This document shows, piece after piece, positions 20,015-27,753 of a stretch of DNA of 64,000 bases. This DNA is from an uncultured Acetatifactor sp. Lineage in GTDB: Bacteria; Bacillota; Clostridia; Lachnospirales; Lachnospiraceae. The stretch lies in the NCBI GenBank assembly GCA_910585665.1, contig CAJUFI010000003.1, positions 47,473 to 111,472 of the forward strand. The letters are read 5' to 3'. Position 1 is the first letter of the stretch. Every line of letters starts with the position of its first letter. Made by a program: the position numbers and the translations under genes. A model generated the notes under the pieces. It made no database searches and was not told the origin of the DNA. It worked only from the letters and a program-made list of their open reading frames with translations.

Positions 20015-20041
20015 TATAGTACACCGCGGGATAAAATGCAA
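20013..20041 (-). promoter_or_regulatory. Predicted sigma-A promoter for the activase-like gene
   Basis: On the minus strand TTGCAT (20041-20036) and TATAAT (20018-20013) are separated by 17 bases. The leader before the ATG at 19897 would be about 110 bases. Confidence 0.75.
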
Positions 20042-20104
20042 ATAGCAAAAGCTGTTAAAAGTTTATTAAAATACTGATTTTTATATAAAAAAGGAAAAGT
20101 CTGG

Positions 20105-20133
20105 TTTACTTATGGAAGGGGGAATGTTAAAAT
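20105..20133 (+). promoter_or_regulatory. Possible promoter for the rhomboid-like operon
   Basis: TTTACT (20105-20110) and TAAAAT (20128-20133) are 17 bases apart. The match is weaker than the divergent promoter, but the inverted repeat that follows is well placed to control it. Confidence 0.45.
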
Positions 20134-20144
20134 AAAGTTGTCGC

Positions 20145-20173
20145 TGTACAAAAGACAGCATTCCCTTTGTACA
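20145..20173 (+). promoter_or_regulatory. Inverted repeat TGTACAAA/TTTGTACA (operator or leader hairpin)
   Basis: Two perfect 8-base arms (20145-20152 and 20166-20173) are separated by 13 bases, so arm centres are two helical turns apart. It lies just after the predicted start of transcription of the rhomboid-like operon. It could be an operator for a dimeric repressor or a leader hairpin. Confidence 0.5.
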
Positions 20174-20294
20174 GTCTATTCCTGAGAGCGGACGGCTATT
20201 CTATAGCTACAGCGGTTCTATGTACGGCCATGGCTGTTCTATATCCGTAAATAGGCATAAATGCCTGCCTGGAGGCGGGCGAGGAGGTCGCGAT

Positions 20295-21143
20295 ATGAGT
20301 AATTTCGAAAAGAGATTTGGGAAATATGCCATCAACAATCTTTCCCTGATACTGATTCTGTGCTATGTGGTGGGATATGTGATTGAACTGATCAATGACA
20401 ATTTCATCTGGTACCTCACGCTGAACCCATATGCAATCCTGCACGGGCAGATCTGGAGGATATTTACCTGGATCATTGTGCCGCCCTCCTCGCTGACCCC
20501 GTTCACGATCATCATGCTTCTGTTTTATTACAGCATAGGCACCAACCTGGAGCGGACATGGGGGACATACCGGTACAATGTCTATATGCTGTCCGGCATG
20601 CTGTTCACGGTGATCGGCAGCTTCGTCTGGCTGACGGTACAGCACTTCATGACAGGCGGCACCGGGGGCGGGATGGAATATGTCTCCACGGTGGCCTCCC
20701 TGTATTTCAGCACATACTATATCAACATGTCGATTTTCCTGGCGTTCGCGGCCACGTTCCCGGACGTGCAGGTGCTGTTGATGTTCCTTATCCCTGTGAA
20801 GGTGAAGTGGCTGGGCATCCTTTACGGGCTGGTGCTGGTATATGATTTCCTGTTCGCGGGAAGCCTGGTGACCAGGATCGCCATTGCCTCCTCGCTGCTC
20901 AACTTTGTGATATTCTTCTTCACTTCCAGGAGCCATATCCACATGACGCCCAGGCAGATGAAGCGGAGGGTGGAGTTCAGGCAGGACATCCGGCGCAACT
21001 CCAAGGTGACGAAGCACAAATGCGCTGTCTGCGGGCAGACGGAAGACGACGACCCCAATCTGGAGTTCCGCTTCTGCTCCAAGTGCAACGGCAACTATGA
21101 GTACTGCCAGCAGCATCTGTTCTCCCACACTCATGTGAAATAG
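20295..21143 (+). CDS. Rhomboid-like membrane protein with C-terminal zinc ribbon
   Basis: A 282-residue membrane protein with about six hydrophobic segments, followed by a soluble tail with CAVC (near 242), CSKC (near 261) and later Cys/His (CQQHLFSHTH), which looks like a zinc-binding motif. The middle (ATFPDVQVLLMFLIPVKVKW) resembles rhomboid-superfamily proteins such as derlins. The catalytic GxSG serine motif of active rhomboid proteases is not evident, so it may be a pseudoprotease. ATG 20295 has GAGGAGG (20281-20287) seven bases upstream; an earlier in-frame ATG at 20220 has no such site. It is the first gene of a likely four-gene unit; its function is unknown. Confidence 0.75.
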   Translation: MSNFEKRFGKYAINNLSLILILCYVVGYVIELINDNFIWYLTLNPYAILHGQIWRIFTWIIVPPSSLTPFTIIMLLFYYSIGTNLERTWGTYRYNVYMLSGMLFTVIGSFVWLTVQHFMTGGTGGGMEYVSTVASLYFSTYYINMSIFLAFAATFPDVQVLLMFLIPVKVKWLGILYGLVLVYDFLFAGSLVTRIAIASSLLNFVIFFFTSRSHIHMTPRQMKRRVEFRQDIRRNSKVTKHKCAVCGQTEDDDPNLEFRFCSKCNGNYEYCQQHLFSHTHVK

Positions 21144-21191
21144 ACGCAAGGCTACAGGAAACCCATTCAGAATCAGAAAAGGAAAAGTCAA

Positions 21192-21977
21192 GTGAATCAG
21201 GAAATCATATTCGCGAAAGCGCTGGAAGATGTGCGCAGGCTGGCAAAGGAACAGGGGAACTGCATCAGCGAGGAACAGGTCAGGGACCGGTTCTCCCAGC
21301 TCGCTTTTTCACGTGAACAGCTTGAGATGGTGCTGGACTATCTGAAAAAACATAATATAGGAATCGGAGAACCGATAGAAGCGGAAGAGCTCCTCACGGA
21401 TGAGGAGAGGAACTATCTGCAGGACTACCTGGACGAGATCGCCCTGCTTCCCGTGTATACGGACGGGCAGCGGGAGGCCTGTGCCATGGCGGCGATGGCA
21501 GGGGACGCGGCGGCCCGACAGCGCCTGACGGAGAGCTGCCTGAAGGACGTGGCGGATATCGCCAAGCTTTACGCCGGGCAGGGCGTGGCCCTGGAGGACC
21601 TGATCGGGGAGGGGAACGTGGCTCTGGCCACCGCCGTGGAAATGCTGGCCAGGTCCGGCAAAGCGGGCGGGGGAGAGCCTCTCCTGGGGAAGCCGTCCGA
21701 GGCGCAGGGGCTGCTTGCCAGACGGATCATGGACGCCATGGAGGAGTGCATCCGGGAGCACGCGGCCAATGAAAAGACCGACAGGAAGATTGCCCACAAG
21801 GTGAACCATGTGGCGGACAAGGCCAGGGAGCTGGCGGAGGAGCTGCACCGGAAGGTGACCCCGGAGGAGCTGAAGGAGGAGACAGGCCTCTCTCTGAAAG
21901 CGATTCAGGACGCTATGCGTATGAGCGGTTATCAAATAGAAGATTTAGACGCCGCAGAACAGGATTCGCCTGCCTGA
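21192..21977 (+). CDS. Sigma-70-like protein lacking region 4
   Basis: This 261-residue cytoplasmic protein has sigma-factor features but is incomplete. The N-terminus (about 15-60) resembles sigma region 1.1. A region-2-like segment (LKDVADIAKLYAGQG, then LEDLIGEGNVAL, about 116-145) includes the helix that contacts core polymerase. A region-3-like segment (about 194-245: KVNHVADKARELAEEL then VTPEELKEETGLSLKAIQ) follows. Region 4, which reads the -35 element, is absent; the protein ends in an acidic tail. It could be an anti- or co-sigma protein, or an RNA polymerase binding factor. The start is GTG with AAGGA about 9 bases upstream. It lies 48 bases after the rhomboid-like gene. Confidence 0.7.
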   Translation: MNQEIIFAKALEDVRRLAKEQGNCISEEQVRDRFSQLAFSREQLEMVLDYLKKHNIGIGEPIEAEELLTDEERNYLQDYLDEIALLPVYTDGQREACAMAAMAGDAAARQRLTESCLKDVADIAKLYAGQGVALEDLIGEGNVALATAVEMLARSGKAGGGEPLLGKPSEAQGLLARRIMDAMEECIREHAANEKTDRKIAHKVNHVADKARELAEELHRKVTPEELKEETGLSLKAIQDAMRMSGYQIEDLDAAEQDSPA

Positions 21978-22001
21978 GCGGCTGAGGCAGAGGGAGGACC
22001 C

Positions 22002-22445
22002 GTGGAGAGAAAAGTTTACGAGGACTATAAATATAGCATGCAGGACACTTCCCGGCTCTATGTGGGCAGCAAATATACCTTCGGAGAGCTTTTGGAGGAA
22101 GAAGAGATTTTGTTTAAGTTCCGCCTGATCATGGAGCGCTATGTCCTGCCGGAAGCGGACCGGGAGGACACGTTGGAGAGCCATTTATATTATCTGGCCC
22201 CGGACAGCTTCCTGGTCAAAATCTACAGGCAGATGAAGGCCAGGGTCAAAGTGAACGTCATCGAGGAGAAGAAGCCTCTCTTCGGCGGCGGGAAGGCGGC
22301 CTCCGGCCAGGCGGGGAAGAAACGGTACGTGACGAGGCAGTTCACGGTGGAAGAGCTGGTGAACATCGCGCCCGCCCAGAAGGAGAAGCAGGGATTTGTG
22401 ATACAGGAGCTGAGCGTCAGCAAGCTGGCCCTGGGCTCACTGTAA
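22002..22445 (+). CDS. Conserved-looking protein of unknown function
   Basis: A 147-residue soluble protein without signal peptide or membrane segment. The first 75 residues are acidic and mixed helical (YKYSMQDTSRLYVGSKYTFG). A Gly/Lys-rich linker (about 93-107) leads to a short C-terminal segment (QFTVEELVNIAPAQKEKQGF). I do not recognise a family. The start is GTG at 22002 with GGGAGG (21992-21997) five bases upstream. It follows the sigma-like gene by 24 bases and precedes the M16 peptidase by 34 bases, so the genes are probably co-transcribed. Confidence 0.65.
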   Translation: MERKVYEDYKYSMQDTSRLYVGSKYTFGELLEEEEILFKFRLIMERYVLPEADREDTLESHLYYLAPDSFLVKIYRQMKARVKVNVIEEKKPLFGGGKAASGQAGKKRYVTRQFTVEELVNIAPAQKEKQGFVIQELSVSKLALGSL

Positions 22446-22479
22446 TGCACATCACTATAAAACCATAAAGGAGAGAGAA

Positions 22480-25395
22480 ATGAAAGTAGAAGAATTGACG
22501 AGCTACGAGGTCCTGGATAGAAGGGAGATAGCGGACATCGACAGTGTGGCCTATCTGTGCAGGCACAGGAAGACCGGTGCCAGAGTGGCACTGGTATCCA
22601 ACGATGATGAAAACAAGGTGTTCTACATCGGCTTCCGCACCACCCCGAAGGATTCCACCGGCGTGGCGCATATCCTGGAGCATTCCGTGCTCTGCGGCTC
22701 GAAGGAGTTCCCCATCAAGGATCCTTTCATCGAACTGGCGAAAGGTTCCCTGAACACATTCCTGAACGCCATGACCTACCCGGACCACACGGTCTACCCC
22801 GTGGCCAGCTGCAACGACAAGGATTTTCAGAATCTGATGCATGTGTACCTGGACGCGGTGTTCTATCCCAACATCTATGAGAAGGAGGCCATCTTCCGCC
22901 AGGAGGGCTGGCACTATGAGCTGGACGGTGAGGGGAAACTTACCTACAACGGCGTAGTCTACAATGAGATGAAGGGCGCTTTCTCCTCCCCCGACAGCGT
23001 GCTGTACCGGGAGATGAGCACGGCGCTGTATCCCCATACCACCTATGCCTTTGAGTCCGGCGGAGATCCCAAGGCCATTCCGGAGCTGACCTATGAGCAG
23101 TTCCTGGATTTCCACAGGACCTATTATCATCCTTCTAACAGCTATATCTACCTCTACGGCAATATGGACATGGCCGAGAAGCTGCAGTTCATCGACGAGC
23201 ACTATCTGTCTTCCTTTGACGCGCTGGCCGTGGACTCCGAGGTAGGGTCCGAGGCGCCCTTTGCCCAGCCGGTGCGCAGGGTCAGGGAATTCCCAATCAG
23301 CCAGGGAGAGAATGTGGACGAGAACACGTATCTGGCATGGTGCCAGTCCGTGGGCGACACGCTGGACAGGGAGCTGTACGTGGCGTTCCAGATTCTGGAT
23401 TTCGCCCTCTGCACCGTGCCCGGGGCGCCTCTGAAGAAAGCGCTGATCGACAAGGGCATAGGCAAGGATGTGTTCAGCGTCTATGACAATGACTTGAAGC
23501 AGCCTTATTTCAGCGTGGTGGCCAAGGGGACAGCCCTTTCCAGAGAGGAAGAGTTCAAGGCCACTATCCGGGAGGCGCTGACGGAAATCGTGGAGAAGGG
23601 ATTCGACAAGAAGGCCCTTCTGGCGGCCATCAACCACTATGAGTTCCGGTACCGCGAGGCGGATTTCGGAAGCTTCCCCAAGGGGCTCATGTACGGCCTG
23701 CAGGCCATGAGCAGCTGGATGTACGATGACAGTAAGCCGTTCATCCACATCGAGGCCAACGAGACCTACGCGAAGCTGCGTGCCAAAGTGGAGGAGGGCT
23801 ATTTCGAGCAGCTGGTGGACAAATACCTGCTGAAGAACCCTCACGCTGCCATGGTGATCCTGCAGCCCAGGGAAGGGCTGGCCCAGGAGCAGGAGGAGGC
23901 GGTGGCCGCCGCCCTTGCGGAAACCCGCAGCAGCATGTCGGAGAGCCAGCTGGACGACATCCGCGGTATGATGGACGCCCTGAACGCCTTCCGGGAGGAT
24001 GAGGACACGCCGGAGAACATGGCGAAGATTCCGCTGCTGACCAGAGAGGACATGAAGCGGGAGGCGGCCCCTCTGGTGAATGAGGAGAAGACCCTGGCGG
24101 GCAGCCCGGCCCTGTACCATGACGTGTTCACCAACGGCATCGGCTATCTGCGTCTGATGTTCCGGGTGAAGGATATCCCTGCGGATTACTTCCCTTATAT
24201 CGGCATTCTGCAGAATGTGTTCTGCCATGTGAATACGGCGAATTACTCCTATGCGGAGCTGAGCAATGAAATCAACCTGGCCACCGGCGATATGGGAGTG
24301 GCCTGTAATACTTACGTAAATGTGGCGGATCCGGAGCAGTATACCGTTTCCATGGAAGTCTACACCAAGGCGCTGTACGAAAATCTGCCCAAGGCGCTGG
24401 CGCTGATGGAGGAGCTGATACTGACCAGCGATTTCACGGATGCAAAGAGACTGAAGGAGATTCTGGCGGAGAACAATTCCAGGTACCGGGAGTATATGCT
24501 GTCGGCCGGCAACAGCGTGGCAGCGAACCGGGCTCTGTCTTACGGCAACGCATACTATGCCATGAATGACATACTGACGGGAGTGGGACAGTACCGTCTC
24601 ACCGCCGGACTGGAGAAGGACTTCGAGACGGGCAGGGAGAACCTGATTCATCGGCTTCAGGAACTGTGCAAGATGATTTTCCGTCCGGAGAACCTGCGTG
24701 TGGACTTTACCGGTGACAGACAGGCCTTTGAAGGTCTGGAGCCCTCCGTCGCCGGCCTGAAGGAGAAGCTTTACACCTGCCAGGTGGAGAAGGGAAGCTA
24801 TGAGCCGGAAGTATCGCGGAAGAATGAAGGATTCATGACACCCGGCCAGGTGCAGTATGTATGCCGCGCCGGCAATTTCCTGAAGAAAGGCCTTTCCTAC
24901 AAGGGCGCGCTGAAGGTTTTGAGCGTGATGATGGGATATGAGTACCTGTGGACGAATATCCGCGTCAAGGGCGGCGCCTATGGCTGCATGTGCGGTTTCG
25001 GAAGGACAGGCGACTGCTTCTTTGTATCCTACCGCGACCCGAATCTGGGACAGACCATTGATGTGTACGAGAAGGCGGCGGATTTCATCGAAACCTATGA
25101 GGCAAACGAGCGGACGATGACCCAGTATATCATCGGCACTTTCAGTCAGCTGGATACGCCGCTGACTGCAGCCGGAAAGGGACACCGTTCCAGGGATGCC
25201 TATATGAGAGGGCTGACCTTCGACATGATTCAGCAGGAGAGGAATGAAGTCATCGACGCTACGCCGGAGGACATCCGCAGCCTGGCAGAGTACATCAGAG
25301 CCTTCATGAAGGATGACTACTTCTGCGTAGTGGGAAGCGAACAGAAAATCAAGGCGGAAGCAGATAAATTCATGAAAACCGAGAACCTTTTTTAG
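22480..25395 (+). CDS. M16C-family zinc metallopeptidase (PreP/Cym1-like)
   Basis: A 971-residue pitrilysin-family peptidase of the single-chain presequence-protease type, which degrades peptides inside a closed chamber formed by two halves. The inverted zinc motif HILEH is at about residues 64-68, and the distal acidic ligand region (YNGVVYNEMKGAFSSPDSV) is near 157-175. The length matches PreP-like proteins (about 970). A C-terminal half with VKGGAYGCMCGFGRTGD matches the substrate-binding R/Y region of the family. There is no signal peptide, so it probably acts in the cytoplasm. The start follows AGGAGAGAG closely. It is the last gene of the rhomboid-like/sigma-like unit and is followed by a terminator. 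Confidence 0.92.
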   Translation: MKVEELTSYEVLDRREIADIDSVAYLCRHRKTGARVALVSNDDENKVFYIGFRTTPKDSTGVAHILEHSVLCGSKEFPIKDPFIELAKGSLNTFLNAMTYPDHTVYPVASCNDKDFQNLMHVYLDAVFYPNIYEKEAIFRQEGWHYELDGEGKLTYNGVVYNEMKGAFSSPDSVLYREMSTALYPHTTYAFESGGDPKAIPELTYEQFLDFHRTYYHPSNSYIYLYGNMDMAEKLQFIDEHYLSSFDALAVDSEVGSEAPFAQPVRRVREFPISQGENVDENTYLAWCQSVGDTLDRELYVAFQILDFALCTVPGAPLKKALIDKGIGKDVFSVYDNDLKQPYFSVVAKGTALSREEEFKATIREALTEIVEKGFDKKALLAAINHYEFRYREADFGSFPKGLMYGLQAMSSWMYDDSKPFIHIEANETYAKLRAKVEEGYFEQLVDKYLLKNPHAAMVILQPREGLAQEQEEAVAAALAETRSSMSESQLDDIRGMMDALNAFREDEDTPENMAKIPLLTREDMKREAAPLVNEEKTLAGSPALYHDVFTNGIGYLRLMFRVKDIPADYFPYIGILQNVFCHVNTANYSYAELSNEINLATGDMGVACNTYVNVADPEQYTVSMEVYTKALYENLPKALALMEELILTSDFTDAKRLKEILAENNSRYREYMLSAGNSVAANRALSYGNAYYAMNDILTGVGQYRLTAGLEKDFETGRENLIHRLQELCKMIFRPENLRVDFTGDRQAFEGLEPSVAGLKEKLYTCQVEKGSYEPEVSRKNEGFMTPGQVQYVCRAGNFLKKGLSYKGALKVLSVMMGYEYLWTNIRVKGGAYGCMCGFGRTGDCFFVSYRDPNLGQTIDVYEKAADFIETYEANERTMTQYIIGTFSQLDTPLTAAGKGHRSRDAYMRGLTFDMIQQERNEVIDATPEDIRSLAEYIRAFMKDDYFCVVGSEQKIKAEADKFMKTENLF

Positions 25396-25420
25396 GAAAT
25401 TTCGTCTATAATAGACAGAG

Positions 25421-25475
25421 GGCCGGAGCATTTCTGTGGTGACAGGGTGCTCCGGCCTTTGCTCTGACTGTTTTT
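25421..25475 (+). terminator. Intrinsic terminator after the M16C peptidase gene
   Basis: GGCCGGAGCA (25421-25430) pairs perfectly with TGCTCCGGCC (25448-25457), followed by TTTGCTCTGACTGTTTTT. Confidence 0.8.
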
Positions 25476-25677
25476 GCGGAGCGTCCTGGGGAAGGATGCA
25501 TGCTGCGGGACACGCTGCGGACAGGGAGACAGATAGACCGTGCAGCACGCACGGATCGCAGTCGGAGAGATGACAGTCAGGGCGGAGCGCAGACGAAGCG
25601 GACAGGCTCTTGGACGTCTTAAAAAGAAGGAAGCCCGCCAGACCGAGACGGAAAAATAGTCACTTTCCCGTTTAGAA

Positions 25678-25706
25678 TTGATTTTTTAGGGGAAAGGTGG
25701 TATCAT
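25678..25706 (+). promoter_or_regulatory. Predicted sigma-A promoter for era
   Basis: TTGATT (25678-25683) and TATCAT (25701-25706) have a 17-base spacer; transcription would begin near 25713. Confidence 0.65.
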
Positions 25707-25811
25707 ATCGGCGTAGGTTAAGGTACAGGAGAGCAATTGGCGAATGTACGCCTGATAAATCGAATGCGGCGCTAAGGGATGCGCCTATATTGCAGAAAGA
25801 GTAGGATAATC

Positions 25812-26744
25812 ATGGAAAACAGAGACAACAGGGAAAACAGTTCATACAAGTCAGGCTTTGTCACCCTGATCGGCAGGCCGAATGTAGGGAAATCCACGCT
25901 GATGAACCATTTGATCGGGCAGAAGATAGCGATCACCTCCAGCAAGCCCCAGACTACCCGCAACCGGATCCGGACAGTGCTGACCACCGACGAGGGGCAG
26001 ATTGTGTTCGTGGACACGCCCGGCATCCACAAGGCGAAGAACAAGCTGGGCAATTATATGGTGAACGCGGCGGAGAACACGCTGGACGAAGTGGACGTGA
26101 TCTTGTGGCTGGTGGAGCCCTCCACCTTTATCGGCGCAGGGGAGCGCCATATCATCGAGGAGCTGAAGAAGGTCAGGACGCCGGTGATCTTGGTGATCAA
26201 CAAGACGGACACCGTGAAGAAGGACGAAATCCTGGTGTTCATCGACGCTTACCGGAAAGCCTTTGATTTCATGGAGATCGTGCCCGTGTCCGCCCTGAAG
26301 GGGGACAATACGGATGAATTGATAAAATGCATCTTCAAATATCTGCCCTACGGCCCGGCCTTTTTTGACGAAGATACCATCACCGACCAGCCCATGCGGC
26401 AGATCGTGTCGGAACTGATTCGGGAGAAAGCGCTGCGGCTGCTGGAGGAGGAGGTGCCCCACGGCATTGCGGTGAACGTGGAATCTATGAAAGAAGAGGG
26501 CAAAGTCTGCCACATCGAGGCGAACATCATCTGCGAGAAGGACTCCCACAAAGGGATCATCATCGGAAAAGGCGGCCAGATGCTGAAGAAGATCGGCACC
26601 GCTGCCAGGCAGGAGATCGAGCAGATGCTGGAGATGAAGGTGAACCTGAGCCTGTTCGTCAAAGTGCGCAAGGATTGGCGCGACAGCGACAATCTGCTGA
26701 GGAATTTCGGCTACAATCCCAGGGACATCTCCAATGACGTTTAG
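25812..26744 (+). CDS. era: GTPase Era
   Basis: Era is an essential GTPase that binds the 3' end of 16S rRNA and helps mature the 30S subunit. The 310-residue protein has G1 GRPNVGKS (about 22-29), G3 DTPG, G4 NKTD and G5 VSALKGD, and a C-terminal KH domain with IIIGKGGQMLKKIG. The length matches the family (about 300). I chose ATG 25812 rather than the in-frame ATG at 25779, because it gives the usual short leader before the G domain and has a GTAGGA sequence upstream. era, the YqzL-like ORF and recO form the conserved order also seen in Bacillus. Confidence 0.97.
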   Translation: MENRDNRENSSYKSGFVTLIGRPNVGKSTLMNHLIGQKIAITSSKPQTTRNRIRTVLTTDEGQIVFVDTPGIHKAKNKLGNYMVNAAENTLDEVDVILWLVEPSTFIGAGERHIIEELKKVRTPVILVINKTDTVKKDEILVFIDAYRKAFDFMEIVPVSALKGDNTDELIKCIFKYLPYGPAFFDEDTITDQPMRQIVSELIREKALRLLEEEVPHGIAVNVESMKEEGKVCHIEANIICEKDSHKGIIIGKGGQMLKKIGTAARQEIEQMLEMKVNLSLFVKVRKDWRDSDNLLRNFGYNPRDISNDV

Positions 26745-26863
26745 AAAGACCTACCAGTAAAATCCCGAATATATATAGAAGAAAATGCAGACTCTAAGTA
26801 TCAGGAGAAGTCCTCGGGAATCCGTCAGGACTTGTACCATTCAGTACGCAGGAGGATGCAGAA

Positions 26864-27052
26864 ATGGAAGAAAGATACTGGAAGCAATTTGAGAGCAGCG
26901 GAAAAGTGGAGGATTATCTGTCTTTCGTGTCAAGCATAAAGCAGGGACAGACAGGAAAAGGCAACCATGCAGGAACATATATCGGTGACAGGAATCATAC
27001 TGAAGCAGAGCCCGGTGGGAGAGTACGACAGACGTATCAGCCTTTTGACTAA
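26864..27052 (+). CDS. YqzL-like small protein overlapping recO
   Basis: A 62-residue ORF with a strong ribosome binding site (AGGAGG, 26850-26855, 8 bases before ATG). Its start, YWKQFESSGKVEDYLSF, resembles YqzL, the approximately 47-residue protein encoded between era and recO in Bacillus. Gene order therefore supports it as a real gene. It runs 86 bases into recO in another frame, so its last 28 residues are constrained by recO and could be a dispensable tail. Function unknown. Confidence 0.65.
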   Translation: MEERYWKQFESSGKVEDYLSFVSSIKQGQTGKGNHAGTYIGDRNHTEAEPGGRVRQTYQPFD

Positions 27053-27656
27053 GGAGCGGGGGAAACTGTCGGCTTTCGCCAGAGGGGCCAGAAAGCCGGG
27101 CAGCAGGCTGGCGGCGGCCACCAACCCCTTTTCCTTCGGCAGTTTCAGGCTTTACGAGGGAAGGAACGCCTACACCCTTTCGGAGGCGGAGGTCCAGAAT
27201 TATTTTGAAGAGCTTCGGACGGATTACATCGGCGCCTGCTACGGCATGTACTTTGCCGAGGTGGCGGATTACTGTACCCGGGAGGGGAACGATGAGAGGG
27301 AGATGATGAAGCTGTTGTACCAGTCCCTGCGGGCTCTCTGCGCCGCCTCCCTTCCCAACCCCCTGGTGCGCTGCGTCTTCGAGTGCAGGGCCATGGCGAT
27401 TAACGGGGAGTTCCCCAGGGATTTTTCCAGGGAAGCCTGGACGGAAGGGACGGGCAAGCCTGCGGGCCTGCTTCCCCTGGAGGATTCCACCCTCTATGCC
27501 CTGCAGTACATAACGGACAGTCCCATTGAAAAGCTTTACACCTTCAAAGTGACGGATACGGTGCTGGCGCAGCTGCAGACGGTGGCGGCCCGGTATATGC
27601 AGCGGTTTGCGGGGCATCATTTTAAAAGTCTTGAGGTTCTGCAAACTCTTTGTTGA
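26967..27656 (+). CDS. recO: DNA repair protein RecO
   Basis: RecO helps load RecA onto SSB-coated single-stranded DNA with RecR (and RecF). The 229-residue protein has the N-terminal OB fold (TGIILKQSPVGEYDRRISLL, then GKLSAFARGARKPGSR, about 8-45) and a helical C-terminal domain with a Cys in LVRCVFECRA. The four-cysteine zinc site found in some RecO proteins is not complete here. The length is slightly short (240-255 is common). AGGAAAAGG lies just before the ATG. It overlaps the YqzL-like ORF, and a promoter for the next genes overlaps its stop. Confidence 0.93.
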   Translation: MQEHISVTGIILKQSPVGEYDRRISLLTKERGKLSAFARGARKPGSRLAAATNPFSFGSFRLYEGRNAYTLSEAEVQNYFEELRTDYIGACYGMYFAEVADYCTREGNDEREMMKLLYQSLRALCAASLPNPLVRCVFECRAMAINGEFPRDFSREAWTEGTGKPAGLLPLEDSTLYALQYITDSPIEKLYTFKVTDTVLAQLQTVAARYMQRFAGHHFKSLEVLQTLC

Positions 27657-27681
27657 AAAAACGGCAGGTTTTTGGTACAAT
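27653..27681 (+). promoter_or_regulatory. Predicted promoter for the lipoprotein-glyS unit
   Basis: TTGAAA (27653-27658) and TACAAT (27676-27681) are 17 bases apart. The -35 box overlaps the recO stop codon. No T-box leader is visible between here and glyS. Confidence 0.65.
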
Positions 27682-27753
27682 GAAAAAAGCGTGTCCGGAG
27701 CTTTTTGACGCTGGATGACGTTTTATGCAGAAACTAGGAAAGACAGAGGCTAG

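Larger units (their letters stand above)
19898..20294. promoter_or_regulatory. 397-base divergent promoter region
   Basis: This gap separates the divergent activase and rhomboid-like genes. It holds a predicted promoter for each direction, three GACAT repeats with a 10-base period, a TGTACAAA/TTTGTACA inverted repeat, and three imperfect TTCTAT-containing repeats (20194-20247) in the leader of the rhomboid-like gene. It is AT-rich compared with its surroundings. No gene is seen. Confidence 0.7.
25396..25811. other. 416-base intergenic region before era
   Basis: It contains the terminator of the peptidase gene, a TATAATAGACA box (25407-25417) just before it, about 220 bases (25458-25677) in which I see no gene or known element, and the era promoter at 25678-25706. 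The leader of era is about 100 bases. Confidence 0.6.

Noticed and set aside
22417..25548. 1043-residue open frame on the minus strand
   Set aside because: It is the antisense shadow of the M16C peptidase gene, which has intact zinc motifs and a good ribosome binding site.
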